A stretch of 38,392 bases of DNA from Segetibacter sp. (GCF_025963695.1 NZ_JAOQAH010000009.1:1-38392), one strand, 5' to 3'. Numbered from the stretch's first letter, positions 27,019 through 35,916 are shown. Notes: a model not told the origin generated them from the sequence alone. Made by a program: numbers and translations.

Positions 27019-29469
27019 ATGAAAAAAATAATACCCATCCTGATATTCGTCTTAACAGCGATGTCGACAACAGGTTTCGCCCAACAAGTAAAGGGTAAAA
27101 TAAATGGTTCCGTAACAGACGTAAATACGAAAACAATTGAATCGGCTAACATTACCTTATTGAGAGCTAAAGACTCTTCGCTCGTAAAAATCAGCGCTTC
27201 AGACAAAGCCGGAAATTTTAGTTTCGAAAACATAAATGAGGGAAAATACCTGGTTTCGATCTCTGCTGTGGCCCACCAGGTTGCTTTTTCGAATGTAGTG
27301 GAGTTAAGCGCATCCAACACTTTGATTACGTTACCTGCTACCAGGCTTCTTGCAAAGTCTAAAACTTTAAGTGCAGTTACAGTATCGGTTAAAAGGCCGA
27401 TGATAGAACAAAGGCCTGGAATGACGGTACTAAACGTAGATGCTTCTCCTACAAACGCTGGTCAAAACGCACTTGAGTTGCTGGAAAAATCTCCGGGTGT
27501 GTCTATCGATAACGACGGTAATATCAGTTTGAAAGGTAAGCAAGGCGTATTGGTACTTCTTGACGGCAAGCCAACATACATGAGCCCTACAGACCTCGCT
27601 GCTTTTTTAAAGAATATGCAAAGCAGCAACCTCGACCAGATAGAGATCATCACCAATCCTCCTGCGAAATATGATGCAGCAGGTAATTCCGGGATCATTA
27701 ATATCAAAACAAAAAAGGGTAACATAAAAGGCATGAATGGCAGCGCTAACGCAGGCTATACTCAAGGCTATTATAGCAGGTTTAACGCAGGTACCAATCT
27801 TAATTACCGCAACAACAAACTCAATGTATTTGGGGGAGTAAACGCCGGAACTTACGAGGGTTATAACAGGCTAAACATTGTGCGCAAGTTTTACGGAGTT
27901 GACCATAAAACACTCGCCGGCATGGGCGATCAAATTTCAATGACACACTTTAAAGGCGAATACCAAAGTGTGAAGGCAGGTGTTGACTATTATTTTTCTA
28001 AGAAAGATGTTGCAGGATTTGTAGTAAACGGCAATTTTAATGTGCACCAGCAAGACCCCAACAGTAATTCAAATGTGACTGACGAAAGGGGATCGGTACT
28101 TTACAAGCTAAGGTCAGATGTGTACAATAAGTCAAACTCTCAAAACCTATCGGCTAATACCAATTACAAACACACCTTTGACTCAACCGGCCGTGAACTA
28201 AGTATTGATGCTGATTATGCATATTATAACAACCGTAGTACTAACAATTTAAACACCCAAAGCTTTAATGCAGAAAATGTCAAGAACGGTGAAACTGTAA
28301 GTTTAGCAGGTACCATTCCCTCATTAATAAAAATTTATAGTGCTAAAGCCGATTACATACATCCCTTCACCAGTGGCATCAGGCTTGAAAGCGGGATTAA
28401 AACAAGTTTTGTAAATACGGATAACCAGGTCGAATACCTTCGAAACAGCGGCAACGGATGGAGCCTCGATAACAGAAGCAATCATTTTATCTATAAAGAA
28501 AATATTAACGCTGCTTATGCAATTGTTTCTAAAAAACTAAAGAAATGGGATTTAACAGCAGGGTTAAGATTAGAGAACACTGCATCTAAGGGTCGGCAGA
28601 TTAAGAATGACTCAACATTCAATCGTAACTATACCAACCTGTTTCCTAATGTTGGAGTTGGATATGCCGCAGGCATAAAAAACCAGGTTAACCTAAGCTA
28701 TAGCCGTAGAATTGCACGTCCTGATTACGATGCCCTTAACCCTTTCGTATACTTTATCGACTCGCTTACTTATTCGCAGGGCAACCCCTACCTGCAACCG
28801 CAGTTCACAAATAATTTCGAGCTAAGTCATACGTACAATAAGTTTTTAACCACCACCATCAACTATACACAAACAAACGATATTATAACCCAGTTGCTTA
28901 AACAGGATACCGAAAAGAAAACTACTTACCAGACAAGAGAGAATTTCAGTAGTATGAAACAATTTGGTGTAGCCGTTATGGCAAACATTCCAATCAAAAA
29001 ATGGTGGAATGCTAACATTTATACGAATGTGTTCAATAATCGTTATGCCGGTACTTATCAAAGCGATGCTGTAAACATCTCAACTACAAGTGTAATGTCG
29101 AATATTACCAACAGCTTCACGCTAGGTAAGGGTTGGAATGCCGAGGTAAGTGGCTGGTATCGCAGCAAAGGTGTTGAGGGTTTAATACTTGCTAACCCAA
29201 TGGGTGCTGTTAACTCCGCTATTTCCAAGCAATTAATTAAGAAAAAAGGCACGCTGAAATTTGGGGTTAGAGACATGCTTAACACACAGCAATTCAGTGG
29301 GTATGCCAAGTACAGTGATGTAGATGTACTTGTAAAAAATACAAGAGATAGCCGCCAGTATAACCTTACTTTCACTTACCGTTTTGGCAAATCAAACATT
29401 CCCTCGGAGCGCAGGAAAACAGGCGGCGCCAATGATGAGCAAAACAGGGTAAAAAGTGGCGGACAATAA
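27019..29469 (+). CDS. TonB-dependent receptor-like outer membrane beta-barrel protein
   Basis: 816 residues. Signal peptide 1-22 (ending TTGFAQQ); carboxypeptidase-regulatory-like domain about 27-110 (GSVTDVNTKTIESANITLL, GNFSFENINEGKYLVSIS); plug-like region about 120-230 (LELLEKSPGVSIDNDGNISLKGKQG; DQIEIITNPPAKYDAAGNSGIINI); then a barrel to the C-terminus with FPNVGVGYA and LSYSRRIARPDYDALNPF, typical of the Bacteroidota outer-membrane beta-barrel family (OMP_b-brl_3). The last strand ends YNLTFTYRFGKSN with a polar tail beyond, longer than the usual terminal aromatic. No SusD partner is adjacent, so its ligand cannot be named. It is followed by a strong terminator hairpin, hence probably monocistronic. 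Confidence 0.88.
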   Translation: MKKIIPILIFVLTAMSTTGFAQQVKGKINGSVTDVNTKTIESANITLLRAKDSSLVKISASDKAGNFSFENINEGKYLVSISAVAHQVAFSNVVELSASNTLITLPATRLLAKSKTLSAVTVSVKRPMIEQRPGMTVLNVDASPTNAGQNALELLEKSPGVSIDNDGNISLKGKQGVLVLLDGKPTYMSPTDLAAFLKNMQSSNLDQIEIITNPPAKYDAAGNSGIINIKTKKGNIKGMNGSANAGYTQGYYSRFNAGTNLNYRNNKLNVFGGVNAGTYEGYNRLNIVRKFYGVDHKTLAGMGDQISMTHFKGEYQSVKAGVDYYFSKKDVAGFVVNGNFNVHQQDPNSNSNVTDERGSVLYKLRSDVYNKSNSQNLSANTNYKHTFDSTGRELSIDADYAYYNNRSTNNLNTQSFNAENVKNGETVSLAGTIPSLIKIYSAKADYIHPFTSGIRLESGIKTSFVNTDNQVEYLRNSGNGWSLDNRSNHFIYKENINAAYAIVSKKLKKWDLTAGLRLENTASKGRQIKNDSTFNRNYTNLFPNVGVGYAAGIKNQVNLSYSRRIARPDYDALNPFVYFIDSLTYSQGNPYLQPQFTNNFELSHTYNKFLTTTINYTQTNDIITQLLKQDTEKKTTYQTRENFSSMKQFGVAVMANIPIKKWWNANIYTNVFNNRYAGTYQSDAVNISTTSVMSNITNSFTLGKGWNAEVSGWYRSKGVEGLILANPMGAVNSAISKQLIKKKGTLKFGVRDMLNTQQFSGYAKYSDVDVLVKNTRDSRQYNLTFTYRFGKSNIPSERRKTGGANDEQNRVKSGGQ

Positions 29470-29498
29470 GCCCTGGTTTAGCAATCGTTGATAGATAA

Positions 29499-29544
29499 GT
29501 ATAAATAATAAAGTTCCTCTTTGCAGGAACTTTATTATTTATAC
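29499..29544 (+). terminator. Perfect 20-bp-stem hairpin after the TonB receptor gene
   Basis: A perfect inverted repeat with stem arms 29499-29518 and 29525-29544 and loop CTTTGC. The stem core is AAGTTCCT / AGGAACTT with an A/T-rich base. It lies 30 bp past the stop. No long T run follows outside the stem, but the 3' arm is itself T-rich (TTTATTATTTAT), as in Bacteroidota terminators. Confidence 0.8.
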
Positions 29545-29906
29545 AAAAGCCCGCTTTTTAAAAGCCTTCAACGCATGTTCTCTTAGCTTTTTTGTACTTA
29601 GCTTTTGGCCTGCTATGTAGCATTGTTGTGTCACTCACGTGTACTTTTTATAGGCTGTTAAGCCCCGCAACCAGCGCAGTTAATAGCAAAGCTCCCAATA
29701 CCCTCTTTTGTTTTTTGTCATCATTATGCGGCTGATTTTACTCAAGTTATCAGCATGCCTTATTAACCCATAACTCCTGGAATATCCTTACAGCGGCTGC
29801 GCCGCCCCCAAGGTCTTAATAACGAATGATGTACAAGTAGTAACCATAAGGATACGACGCGTGGAGTATCGTTTGTAGACATAGATAGAAATTTATATAC
29901 AACGAG
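29545..29906. other. Non-coding stretch with one repeat copy
   Basis: About 360 bp between the terminator and the next gene. Contents: a dispersed repeat copy at 29621-29644, a small hairpin GCGGC-TGC-GCCGC at 29793-29805, and a weak split-repeat resemblance at 29831-29860 (GTACAAGTAG, then ATACGACGC). I see no gene in it. Confidence 0.5.
29621..29644 (-). repeat. Dispersed intergenic repeat, GTACACGTGAGTGACACAACAATG
   Basis: Reverse-strand copy; it differs from the 31284-31307 copy at two positions, keeping the GTAC end, GTGAGTGACACAAC and the ATG end. Confidence 0.75.
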
Positions 29907-31172
29907 ATGCTTAAAGCGCCATTCCTTTTTTTTGCCCTGTTTACTACAACCTTTATTATTGCCCAAGACACAACCACTGCCAAACTAAAGGTTTATATAG
30001 ATTGCCGTGTTGGCTGCGATATGCGTTTTTTTAAAACTGAGATCAACATTCTCGATTTTGTAATTGACAGGGATGCTGCAGATGTGCACGTTCTTATAAC
30101 CGCACAGAGGCTTGGAAGTGGTGGCAGCCAGTTTCAGCTAAATTTTTATGGTCAAAACAATTATGAGGACTATATCGACACCCTCTATTTTACTACCAGG
30201 CCAAATGCTTCGTCTGCAACCGTGCGCGAACAGATGGTTCGTTACCTGATGTTCGGCTTTACACCGCTCGTAGCTAAAACGGCTTATGGAAACGACATAA
30301 AGATCGCAATGAAAGGTAAAAACAGTGCAAATGAAAATGCGGAAAACACAAAAGATAAATGGAATTATTGGGTATACAACGTAGGCGTTAATGGCCAGTT
30401 GAGTGCTGACCAGGTGTATAGGACCAGGATCTTTAATTCAAGCATTTCTGCTAACAGGGTTACCGACAAATTAAAAGTTCATTTTGACGGGCATGGAGCC
30501 TTGTATCATACCAGATATAGTTATCCCAGCGGCGACACTACAACTACTTACGTTGTTAAAAATAGCGACTACGGCTTTAACGTTCACGCAATAAAGTCAA
30601 TTACAGCGCATTGGAGTATCGGTTCCCGCGGCAGTTTATCAAATAATACTTTCAGCAATATTCGGCGCAAGCTCTACTTCAAGCCTTCCTTAGAATACAA
30701 CATCTACAATTTTAAAGATGTAAACAACCGATACCTGGTTCTTCGTTACGGTGTCGACATAAATCATTTCAATTATTACGACACAACGCTTTTCAATAAA
30801 ATTGAGGAGACGCTTGTAGGCCACCAGTTATCTTTAACACTCTCGCTAAACAAAAAATGGGGTTCAATTAATACAGGTATGCATTACCGAAATTTTTTAA
30901 ACGACCGAAAGCTCAACAGCATGGGCATTAGCTCGCATGTGGATGTAAGAGTTACCGGCGCTCTTTCGTTTTATATAAACACAAATGCCAGTATTGTACA
31001 TGACCAGGTAAACCTGGTAAAAGGAGGTGGAACGGAACAGGAAATTCTAACAAGAAAGCGGCAGATTGCATCTAACTTTAATTACTATACATCATTTGGT
31101 GTCAACTTCCGGTTCGGAAGTATCCTAAACAATTTCGTCAACCCCCGTTTCGATGGCTATGGAGGTTTCTAA
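29907..31172 (+). CDS. Secreted protein, probable outer-membrane beta-barrel, unknown function
   Basis: 421 residues with a signal peptide (about 1-19, ending FIIAQD). Residues 27-65 contain a compact segment (KVYIDCRVGCDMRFFKTEI, then DFVIDRDAADVHVLIT) with two cysteines, followed by a mixed alpha/beta part to about 125. From about 155 onward, alternating hydrophobic/aromatic strands (YWVYNVGVNGQLS, LVLRYGVDINHFNYYD, YTSFGVNFRFGS) suggest a barrel of about 10-12 strands. The arrangement of a periplasmic N-domain ahead of a barrel is seen, but I cannot name the family. It stands alone between two non-coding stretches. Confidence 0.7.
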   Translation: MLKAPFLFFALFTTTFIIAQDTTTAKLKVYIDCRVGCDMRFFKTEINILDFVIDRDAADVHVLITAQRLGSGGSQFQLNFYGQNNYEDYIDTLYFTTRPNASSATVREQMVRYLMFGFTPLVAKTAYGNDIKIAMKGKNSANENAENTKDKWNYWVYNVGVNGQLSADQVYRTRIFNSSISANRVTDKLKVHFDGHGALYHTRYSYPSGDTTTTYVVKNSDYGFNVHAIKSITAHWSIGSRGSLSNNTFSNIRRKLYFKPSLEYNIYNFKDVNNRYLVLRYGVDINHFNYYDTTLFNKIEETLVGHQLSLTLSLNKKWGSINTGMHYRNFLNDRKLNSMGISSHVDVRVTGALSFYINTNASIVHDQVNLVKGGGTEQEILTRKRQIASNFNYYTSFGVNFRFGSILNNFVNPRFDGYGGF

Positions 31173-31283
31173 GAGCCTTTATATTTGCCATACACGGGGA
31201 AGGTTAATTACCAACCACTTTTTGGTTTCTTCAGGTGCTAATATCCCGATTCTTTTGGGCGCCAGCTCTATCACTTTCTTCAA

Positions 31284-31307
31284 CATCGTTGTGTCACTCA
31301 CTTGTAC
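31284..31307 (-). repeat. Dispersed intergenic repeat, GTACAAGTGAGTGACACAACGATG
   Basis: Complete copy of the 24-bp motif on the reverse strand, 111 bp after the barrel-like gene and 12 bp upstream of the proposed thrB -33 element. Confidence 0.8.
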
Positions 31308-31318
31308 ACAAAAATCAA

Positions 31319-31352
31319 TTTTGAGCTTCAAAGGCAAGTGTATTTATATTTG
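31319..31352 (+). promoter_or_regulatory. Putative Bacteroidota-type promoter for thrB
   Basis: TTTTG at 31319-31323 and TATATTTG at 31345-31352 fit the Bacteroidota -33 (TTTG) and -7 (TAnnTTTG) elements with 21 bases between. Transcription would start about at the annotated thrB ATG (31357), which favours either a leaderless mRNA or the next in-frame ATG at 31369. A second TATATTTG at 31180-31187 lacks a clear -33 partner. Confidence 0.45.
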
Positions 31353-31356
31353 AGCC

Positions 31357-32319
31357 ATGGAATTTGAAATGAAGCACATTGACCCGGGGTCGTTACAAAA
31401 ACAGGTAACGGTACATGCGCCGGGTACAGTAGCAAATTTGGTTTGCGGATTTGATGTGTTGGGGATGTGCCTCAACGCTCCTTATGACATTATGGAAGTA
31501 AGGCTGCTGGAAGAAAAAAAGATAACGATTATTAGCAAAGACGGATACAAGCTTCCAACTGATCCTGCACAAAATACGGCCGGCGCTCCGTTGATCGAGA
31601 TGCTGGAAGAGATAGATGCAAACATTGGTTTTGAAGTAACCATTGAGAAACTAATTAAACCAGGTAGCGGAATAGGTTCAAGCGCTGCAAGTGCTGCGGG
31701 CGCTGTTGTAGCAGCCAACCACTTACTGGGAAATATTTTTTCAAATGAAGACCTGGTTCGTTTTGCCATGTTTGGGGAAAAAGTAGCGACAGGCGTAAAA
31801 CACGCTGATAACATTGCTCCCTGTATTTATGGTGGCGTTACCCTCATCCGTTCAATATTTCCTTTAGATATTATCGCGCTGCCTGCACCTGATTTTTTTG
31901 TCACCGTTGTTCACCCTCAAATAGAAGTAAGAACGTCTGATGCGAGACAAATCTTAAGAAAAGAAGTCTTGCTAAAAGATGCTATAAAGCAGTGGGGAAA
32001 CATTGCTGGATTAGTTGCCGGGTTATTAAAAAAAGATGCAGCACTGGTAGGTCGTTCGCTTGAAGATGTAATCATAGAACCTGTCAGAAGCATTCTTATC
32101 CCCGGCTTCGATGAAGTAAAAAAAGGATGTAAAGAAGCTGGCGCACTAGGCGGCGGCATCTCAGGTTCCGGCCCATCTATTTTTATGCTCAGCACAAGCG
32201 AGACAACAGCAAAAGTAGTAGAGGCTGTCATGAAAAATGTGTATGAAAGAATAGGAATAGCCTATCATACTTATGTAACAACTATCAATGCAGCGGGAGT
32301 GCAGGTAGTAAGCTGCTAG
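31357..32319 (+). CDS. thrB: Homoserine kinase
   Basis: 320 residues, a GHMP-family kinase that phosphorylates homoserine with ATP in threonine synthesis. Motifs: APGTVANLVCGFDVLG near the N-terminus (21-36), the ATP-binding loop KPGSGIGSSAASAAGA (101-116), and GALGGGISGSGPSIFML near the C-terminus. Full length. ATG 31357 is used here; the in-frame ATG at 31369 (MKHIDPG) is an alternative given the promoter position. Threonine synthase follows 152 bp on. The usual aspartokinase/homoserine dehydrogenase gene thrA is not next to it. Confidence 0.93.
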   Translation: MEFEMKHIDPGSLQKQVTVHAPGTVANLVCGFDVLGMCLNAPYDIMEVRLLEEKKITIISKDGYKLPTDPAQNTAGAPLIEMLEEIDANIGFEVTIEKLIKPGSGIGSSAASAAGAVVAANHLLGNIFSNEDLVRFAMFGEKVATGVKHADNIAPCIYGGVTLIRSIFPLDIIALPAPDFFVTVVHPQIEVRTSDARQILRKEVLLKDAIKQWGNIAGLVAGLLKKDAALVGRSLEDVIIEPVRSILIPGFDEVKKGCKEAGALGGGISGSGPSIFMLSTSETTAKVVEAVMKNVYERIGIAYHTYVTTINAAGVQVVSC

Positions 32320-32320
32320 C

Positions 32321-32456
32321 CTATAGCTGTTAGCTATAGCTTTTAAGTACGATGAAATACACAATTAAAACATAAGGTGGAAGCAAGCGGGTACGAACTA
32401 ATCGCCAGCGGCTTTCTAAAAAAACACGGAAGCTAGTAGCTAACAGCTAATAGCTT
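32321..32456. repeat. Inverted repeat filling the thrB-thrC gap
   Basis: TAGCTGTTAGCTA at 32324-32336 and its exact reverse complement TAGCTAACAGCTA at 32437-32449, with flanks extending the pairing to about 22 bp with single-base bulges. The arms enclose about 100 bp with no gene. It begins just after the thrB stop and ends 15 bp before thrC, like a small palindromic intergenic element; it could also fold in the mRNA. Confidence 0.75.
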
Positions 32457-32471
32457 TCCTCTAAACAAATC

Positions 32472-33767
32472 ATGCTTTACTATAGTACCAACCAACAATC
32501 GCCAAAAGTAAGTTTTAAAGAAGCTACCATAAAAGGCCAGGCTCCTGATAAGGGTTTGTATTTTCCTGAGCGAATTCCTGAGCTGCCTAAAGACTTTATT
32601 AAGAATATTGACCTTTATTCTCAAGAGGAAATTGCCTTTCGTGCTATTCAACCTTTTGTTGGTGATACCATTCCAACTGACCTCTTACAAAAGATTGTTG
32701 CTGAAACGATCAATTTCGATTTTCCCCTCGCTAAAATAACAGACAACATTTTTTCTCTTGAGCTATTTCATGGGCCTACCCTTGCTTTTAAAGATGTAGG
32801 TGCAAGGTTTATGAGTCGTTGTTTAGGTTATTTTGTAAAAGACATCAATAAACCTGTAACGGTGCTTGTGGCAACTTCAGGAGATACCGGCGGTGCAGTA
32901 GCAAGTGGCTTCTATGAAATCGAAGGTGTAAACGTTGTTATCTTATATCCGTCAGGCAAAGTAAGCAGCGTACAGGAATTGCAACTAACCACATTAGGTA
33001 AAAACATTACAGCCATCGAAATTGACGGAAACTTTGATGACTGCCAGCAACTCGTAAAACAGGCTTTTGCAGATGAAAAATTGAATGAGGAATTATTTCT
33101 TACATCAGCAAACTCTATCAACGTGGCAAGGTGGCTGCCCCAGCAATTCTATTATTTCTTCGGCTACCAACAATGGGCTGATAAGGACGAGCCCCCGGTT
33201 ATTTGCGTACCGAGTGGCAATTTTGGAAACATCTGTGCAGGCATGGTGGCTCACCTTACAGGCTTGCCTGTTAAGCATTTTGTTGCTGCCGTTAACGCTA
33301 ATGACTCCGTGTACAAATACCTTGAAACCGGAAGTTACAAAAGTCAGCAGGCAGTAGCTACCATCTCGAATGCGATGGACGTCGGCAACCCCAGTAATTT
33401 TATTAGAATACTCGAATTGTTTAAGCACGAATATCCCGAAGTAAAAAACGTCGTCAGCAGCTTTAGCATCACTGACGAAGAAACCAGGACAACGCTTAAA
33501 GACGTTTATAATAAGTACGATTACTTACTCGATCCACACGGTGCAGTAGCTTTCGCGGGATTAGCAAAATACCTTGAAAAACATGCACACGACAAAGGGA
33601 TGATTCTTGAAACGGCGCACCCGGTAAAGTTTTACGATGTGGTGGAACCTATAACGGGACAAAAGGTTGAAACACCTGAAACCATTAAGGGCATATTAAA
33701 TAAGAAAAAGGAAAGCGTGAAATTGACGCCGGATTATAATTCTTTCAAACAGTTTCTTTTGTCATAA
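32472..33767 (+). CDS. thrC: Threonine synthase
   Basis: 431 residues, PLP-dependent, converting O-phosphohomoserine to threonine. ELFHGPTLAFKDVGARFM carries the PLP lysine Lys107; VATSGDTGGAVASGF is the phosphate-binding region; VPSGNFGNICAG and the late segment GMILETAHPVKF also fit the family. Length matches the bacterial form of about 430 residues. It lies downstream of thrB and 24 bp before a methyltransferase gene. Confidence 0.95.
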   Translation: MLYYSTNQQSPKVSFKEATIKGQAPDKGLYFPERIPELPKDFIKNIDLYSQEEIAFRAIQPFVGDTIPTDLLQKIVAETINFDFPLAKITDNIFSLELFHGPTLAFKDVGARFMSRCLGYFVKDINKPVTVLVATSGDTGGAVASGFYEIEGVNVVILYPSGKVSSVQELQLTTLGKNITAIEIDGNFDDCQQLVKQAFADEKLNEELFLTSANSINVARWLPQQFYYFFGYQQWADKDEPPVICVPSGNFGNICAGMVAHLTGLPVKHFVAAVNANDSVYKYLETGSYKSQQAVATISNAMDVGNPSNFIRILELFKHEYPEVKNVVSSFSITDEETRTTLKDVYNKYDYLLDPHGAVAFAGLAKYLEKHAHDKGMILETAHPVKFYDVVEPITGQKVETPETIKGILNKKKESVKLTPDYNSFKQFLLS

Positions 33768-33791
33768 TTAATTCAGACAAAGTATAACTAT

Positions 33792-34421
33792 ATGATCGAC
33801 GTAAAGAAAGCCTACAATATGTGGGCTGAACAATACGACACAAACAACAACAAAACGAGAGATCTTGAAGCTAAGGCTTTAAGAAAGGTTTTGTCGGCAA
33901 TTTCATTTAATAGTTGTTTGGAGATCGGTTGCGGAACCGGAAAAAATACAGTATGGCTGGTGGAAAAGGCGCAGAAAGTATTGGCAGTAGATCTATCAGT
34001 CGAAATGCTTGTAAAGGCCAAAGAAAAAGTATCTTCTAATAAAGTACAATTCACACAGGCAAACATTCTTTCTGAGTGGACTTTTCGAACAGCATTGTAT
34101 GACCTGGTAACTTTTAGTTTAGTGCTTGAACATGTAGAAAACTTAGATCCAATTTTCGAAGAAGTCTCACAAGCATTAGTTCCGGGTGGACATGTTTATA
34201 TAGGAGAGCTTCATCCCTTTAAACAATATGCCGGAAGTAAAGCAAGATTTGATACCGAAGATGGAACACAGGTGGTAGAATCTTTTAATCACCACATGTC
34301 TGATTTTACCAATGCTGCAAAAAGGCACGGACTTGCAGTGGCAGATATAGATGAGTATTTTGATAATAACGATAGAAACGAGCTTCCAAGAATTCTGACA
34401 ATATTGCTCAAAAAAGTCTAA
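33792..34421 (+). CDS. Class I SAM-dependent methyltransferase
   Basis: 209 residues, cytosolic. Motif I CLEIGCGTGKNT (42-53) and the acidic end of strand 2, VLAVDLSVEML, bind S-adenosylmethionine; DLVTFSLVLEHVENL and LVPGGHVYIGELHP are motifs II-III of the Methyltransf_11/25 group. The opening AYNMWAEQYD is typical of small-molecule methyltransferases. The start lies 24 bp after thrC, so it is probably cotranscribed, but no link with threonine is known; substrate not identifiable. Confidence 0.88.
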   Translation: MIDVKKAYNMWAEQYDTNNNKTRDLEAKALRKVLSAISFNSCLEIGCGTGKNTVWLVEKAQKVLAVDLSVEMLVKAKEKVSSNKVQFTQANILSEWTFRTALYDLVTFSLVLEHVENLDPIFEEVSQALVPGGHVYIGELHPFKQYAGSKARFDTEDGTQVVESFNHHMSDFTNAAKRHGLAVADIDEYFDNNDRNELPRILTILLKKV

Positions 34422-34474
34422 TCCACTCTAACCGTATTAAAGCTTGACTAGGATTCTGAACTCACCATTACTTT

Positions 34475-35758
34475 TTAATATTCCTCATCATCTTCTCCAA
34501 CAGCAACTGCTTGTGTCTTTGTTGACGATAGCTGTTTTGTTTTCTTCTTCTTCAACCTGTTAAGCCACATGATGGTGCCGGTGATGGGAAACGTAACACC
34601 AAAAATACAAACCAGGAAAGCGATAATTTTTGATGGCAGTCCATAGATGGAACCGACGTGAACAGGTTTAAAAGTGGACCTTACCCTTTGGCCCAGGTTC
34701 TTGTCCTGAAACTTTAAATTACCAATCACCTTGCCTGAATATTGGTCGATGTAATAATTGTCGGCAGCTGATTCGTGTGCGCCAATTTGAAGGACTGTTG
34801 CTGAAAATATACCGGTAGAATCATTTGGAGCCCGGAGTATATAGAACTGAACATCAGGAGCTGCTTTTTGAATAGCAACAAAAGCTGAGTCGTAACCAAT
34901 TCTTTGCTTATCTGCCTGGTATGTTGAATTTGGTGGTTCAACAGGTTTCATAGAAGAATTGGTAACAGTGTAGATTCCGTTATTGAACCATTTGAATGAC
35001 CACGCTAAGGCGGTAAAAGCAAAAATGAACAGGAATATGGCCGAGTAAAATCCCAGCACTAAATGCAGGTCATGGTTAACCCTTTTCCAGCTTGCATCGG
35101 TTTTTATTTTAAGTCGCTGTTTTAATATCGCTTTGTTTTTTGGCCACCATAATATTATTCCTGTTGTAAGAATAAACAGGAAGATAAAAGTAGAAACTCC
35201 GGTTATTGTTTTACCGATGCTGTCGTTGCCACCGAGTAGCCAGCGGTGCAGAGAGAATATGGTGTAAAAAAAGGTTTCTCGGTAATTGTATAGTTCAAGT
35301 ATTTCTCCCGTGTAAGGATTTACAAATGCGATGTGTGTTTGTCTTCCTTCGCCACCTGCCGGTGCTGCCGGTTTTCCTTTTTGTACTGCCGCAGGCTTGC
35401 TGCCTGCTCCCGCTTCCTTTTCCTTGCTGGCATTTTGTTCAGTTTTTACTGTTAATTTGCCTTCTTCCTGCTTTCCTTTTTCAGGTATCGAAACGCCTAC
35501 CTCAACACTTCTTTCAGGACTGGGATAAATTTTTACTGATGCTACTTTTGCGGCCGGGTACTTCTGTCTTACGTTGCTGATTAACTGCTCGATCGGCAGG
35601 TGAAGATTTTCCTGCCGTACAAAATAACGGTCGTGATGAGAAGCTTCCTGCAATTCTTTTTCAAAGACAAGAATGGCACCGGTAAAGCAACAGGTCATAA
35701 TAACCAACCCGGCTGCAAGACTAAGATATAAGTGGATGTTTCTAAAAAACGCTTTCAT
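34475..35758 (-). CDS. PepSY-associated inner membrane protein (iron-uptake type)
   Basis: 427 residues from ATG 35758 (MKAFFRNIHLYLS); an upstream ATG at 35860 would add 34 residues that overlap a dispersed repeat and lack protein character. Four membrane segments: about 9-30 (LSLAAGLVIMTCCFTGAILVF), a second after the periplasmic part (TGVSTFIFLFILTTGIILWW), a third (GFYSAIFLFIFAFTALAW) and a fourth near the end (IIAFLVCIFGVTFPITGTIMW). The RNIHLYLSLAAGL opening is that of PepSY_TM (PF03929) proteins, found with siderophore receptors and thought to act in ferric-siderophore reduction. A Lys/Glu/Ala/Pro-rich low-complexity loop (about 98-140) is unusual. The siderophore receptor gene is 158 bp upstream on the same strand. 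Confidence 0.85.
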   Translation of the reverse strand: MKAFFRNIHLYLSLAAGLVIMTCCFTGAILVFEKELQEASHHDRYFVRQENLHLPIEQLISNVRQKYPAAKVASVKIYPSPERSVEVGVSIPEKGKQEEGKLTVKTEQNASKEKEAGAGSKPAAVQKGKPAAPAGGEGRQTHIAFVNPYTGEILELYNYRETFFYTIFSLHRWLLGGNDSIGKTITGVSTFIFLFILTTGIILWWPKNKAILKQRLKIKTDASWKRVNHDLHLVLGFYSAIFLFIFAFTALAWSFKWFNNGIYTVTNSSMKPVEPPNSTYQADKQRIGYDSAFVAIQKAAPDVQFYILRAPNDSTGIFSATVLQIGAHESAADNYYIDQYSGKVIGNLKFQDKNLGQRVRSTFKPVHVGSIYGLPSKIIAFLVCIFGVTFPITGTIMWLNRLKKKKTKQLSSTKTQAVAVGEDDEEY

Positions 35759-35854
35759 ATTTTGAAGCCCCAGCCCTGAAGGGAGTAGAGAGATTTTGTC
35801 AGCTCGAAGTACCTGGGGATGTGTGTTTATGTGTGATGAAAAGAATGTCGAAAA

Positions 35855-35878
35855 GTACAAGAGTGCGACGCAACGATG
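35855..35878 (+). repeat. Dispersed intergenic repeat, GTACAAGAGTGCGACGCAACGATG form
   Basis: The compact copy of the second repeat form. It shares GTACAAG, the G(A/T)G(A/C)GAC core and the CAACGATG end with the GTGAGTGACAC form. It lies between the siderophore receptor stop and the PepSY gene start. Confidence 0.75.
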
Positions 35879-35916
35879 TTTAATATCTATTCCTTAGCTG
35901 GGTCCAAAAAAAACTC

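Noticed and set aside
29831..29860. Possible further split copy of the dispersed repeat (GTACAAG...CGACGC)
   Set aside because: Only 7 and 6 bases match and the CAACGATG end is missing, so chance is likely.
35759..35860. N-terminal extension of the PepSY protein
   Set aside because: The extra 34 residues overlap a dispersed repeat and precede the family's normal opening (RNIHLYLSLAAGL).
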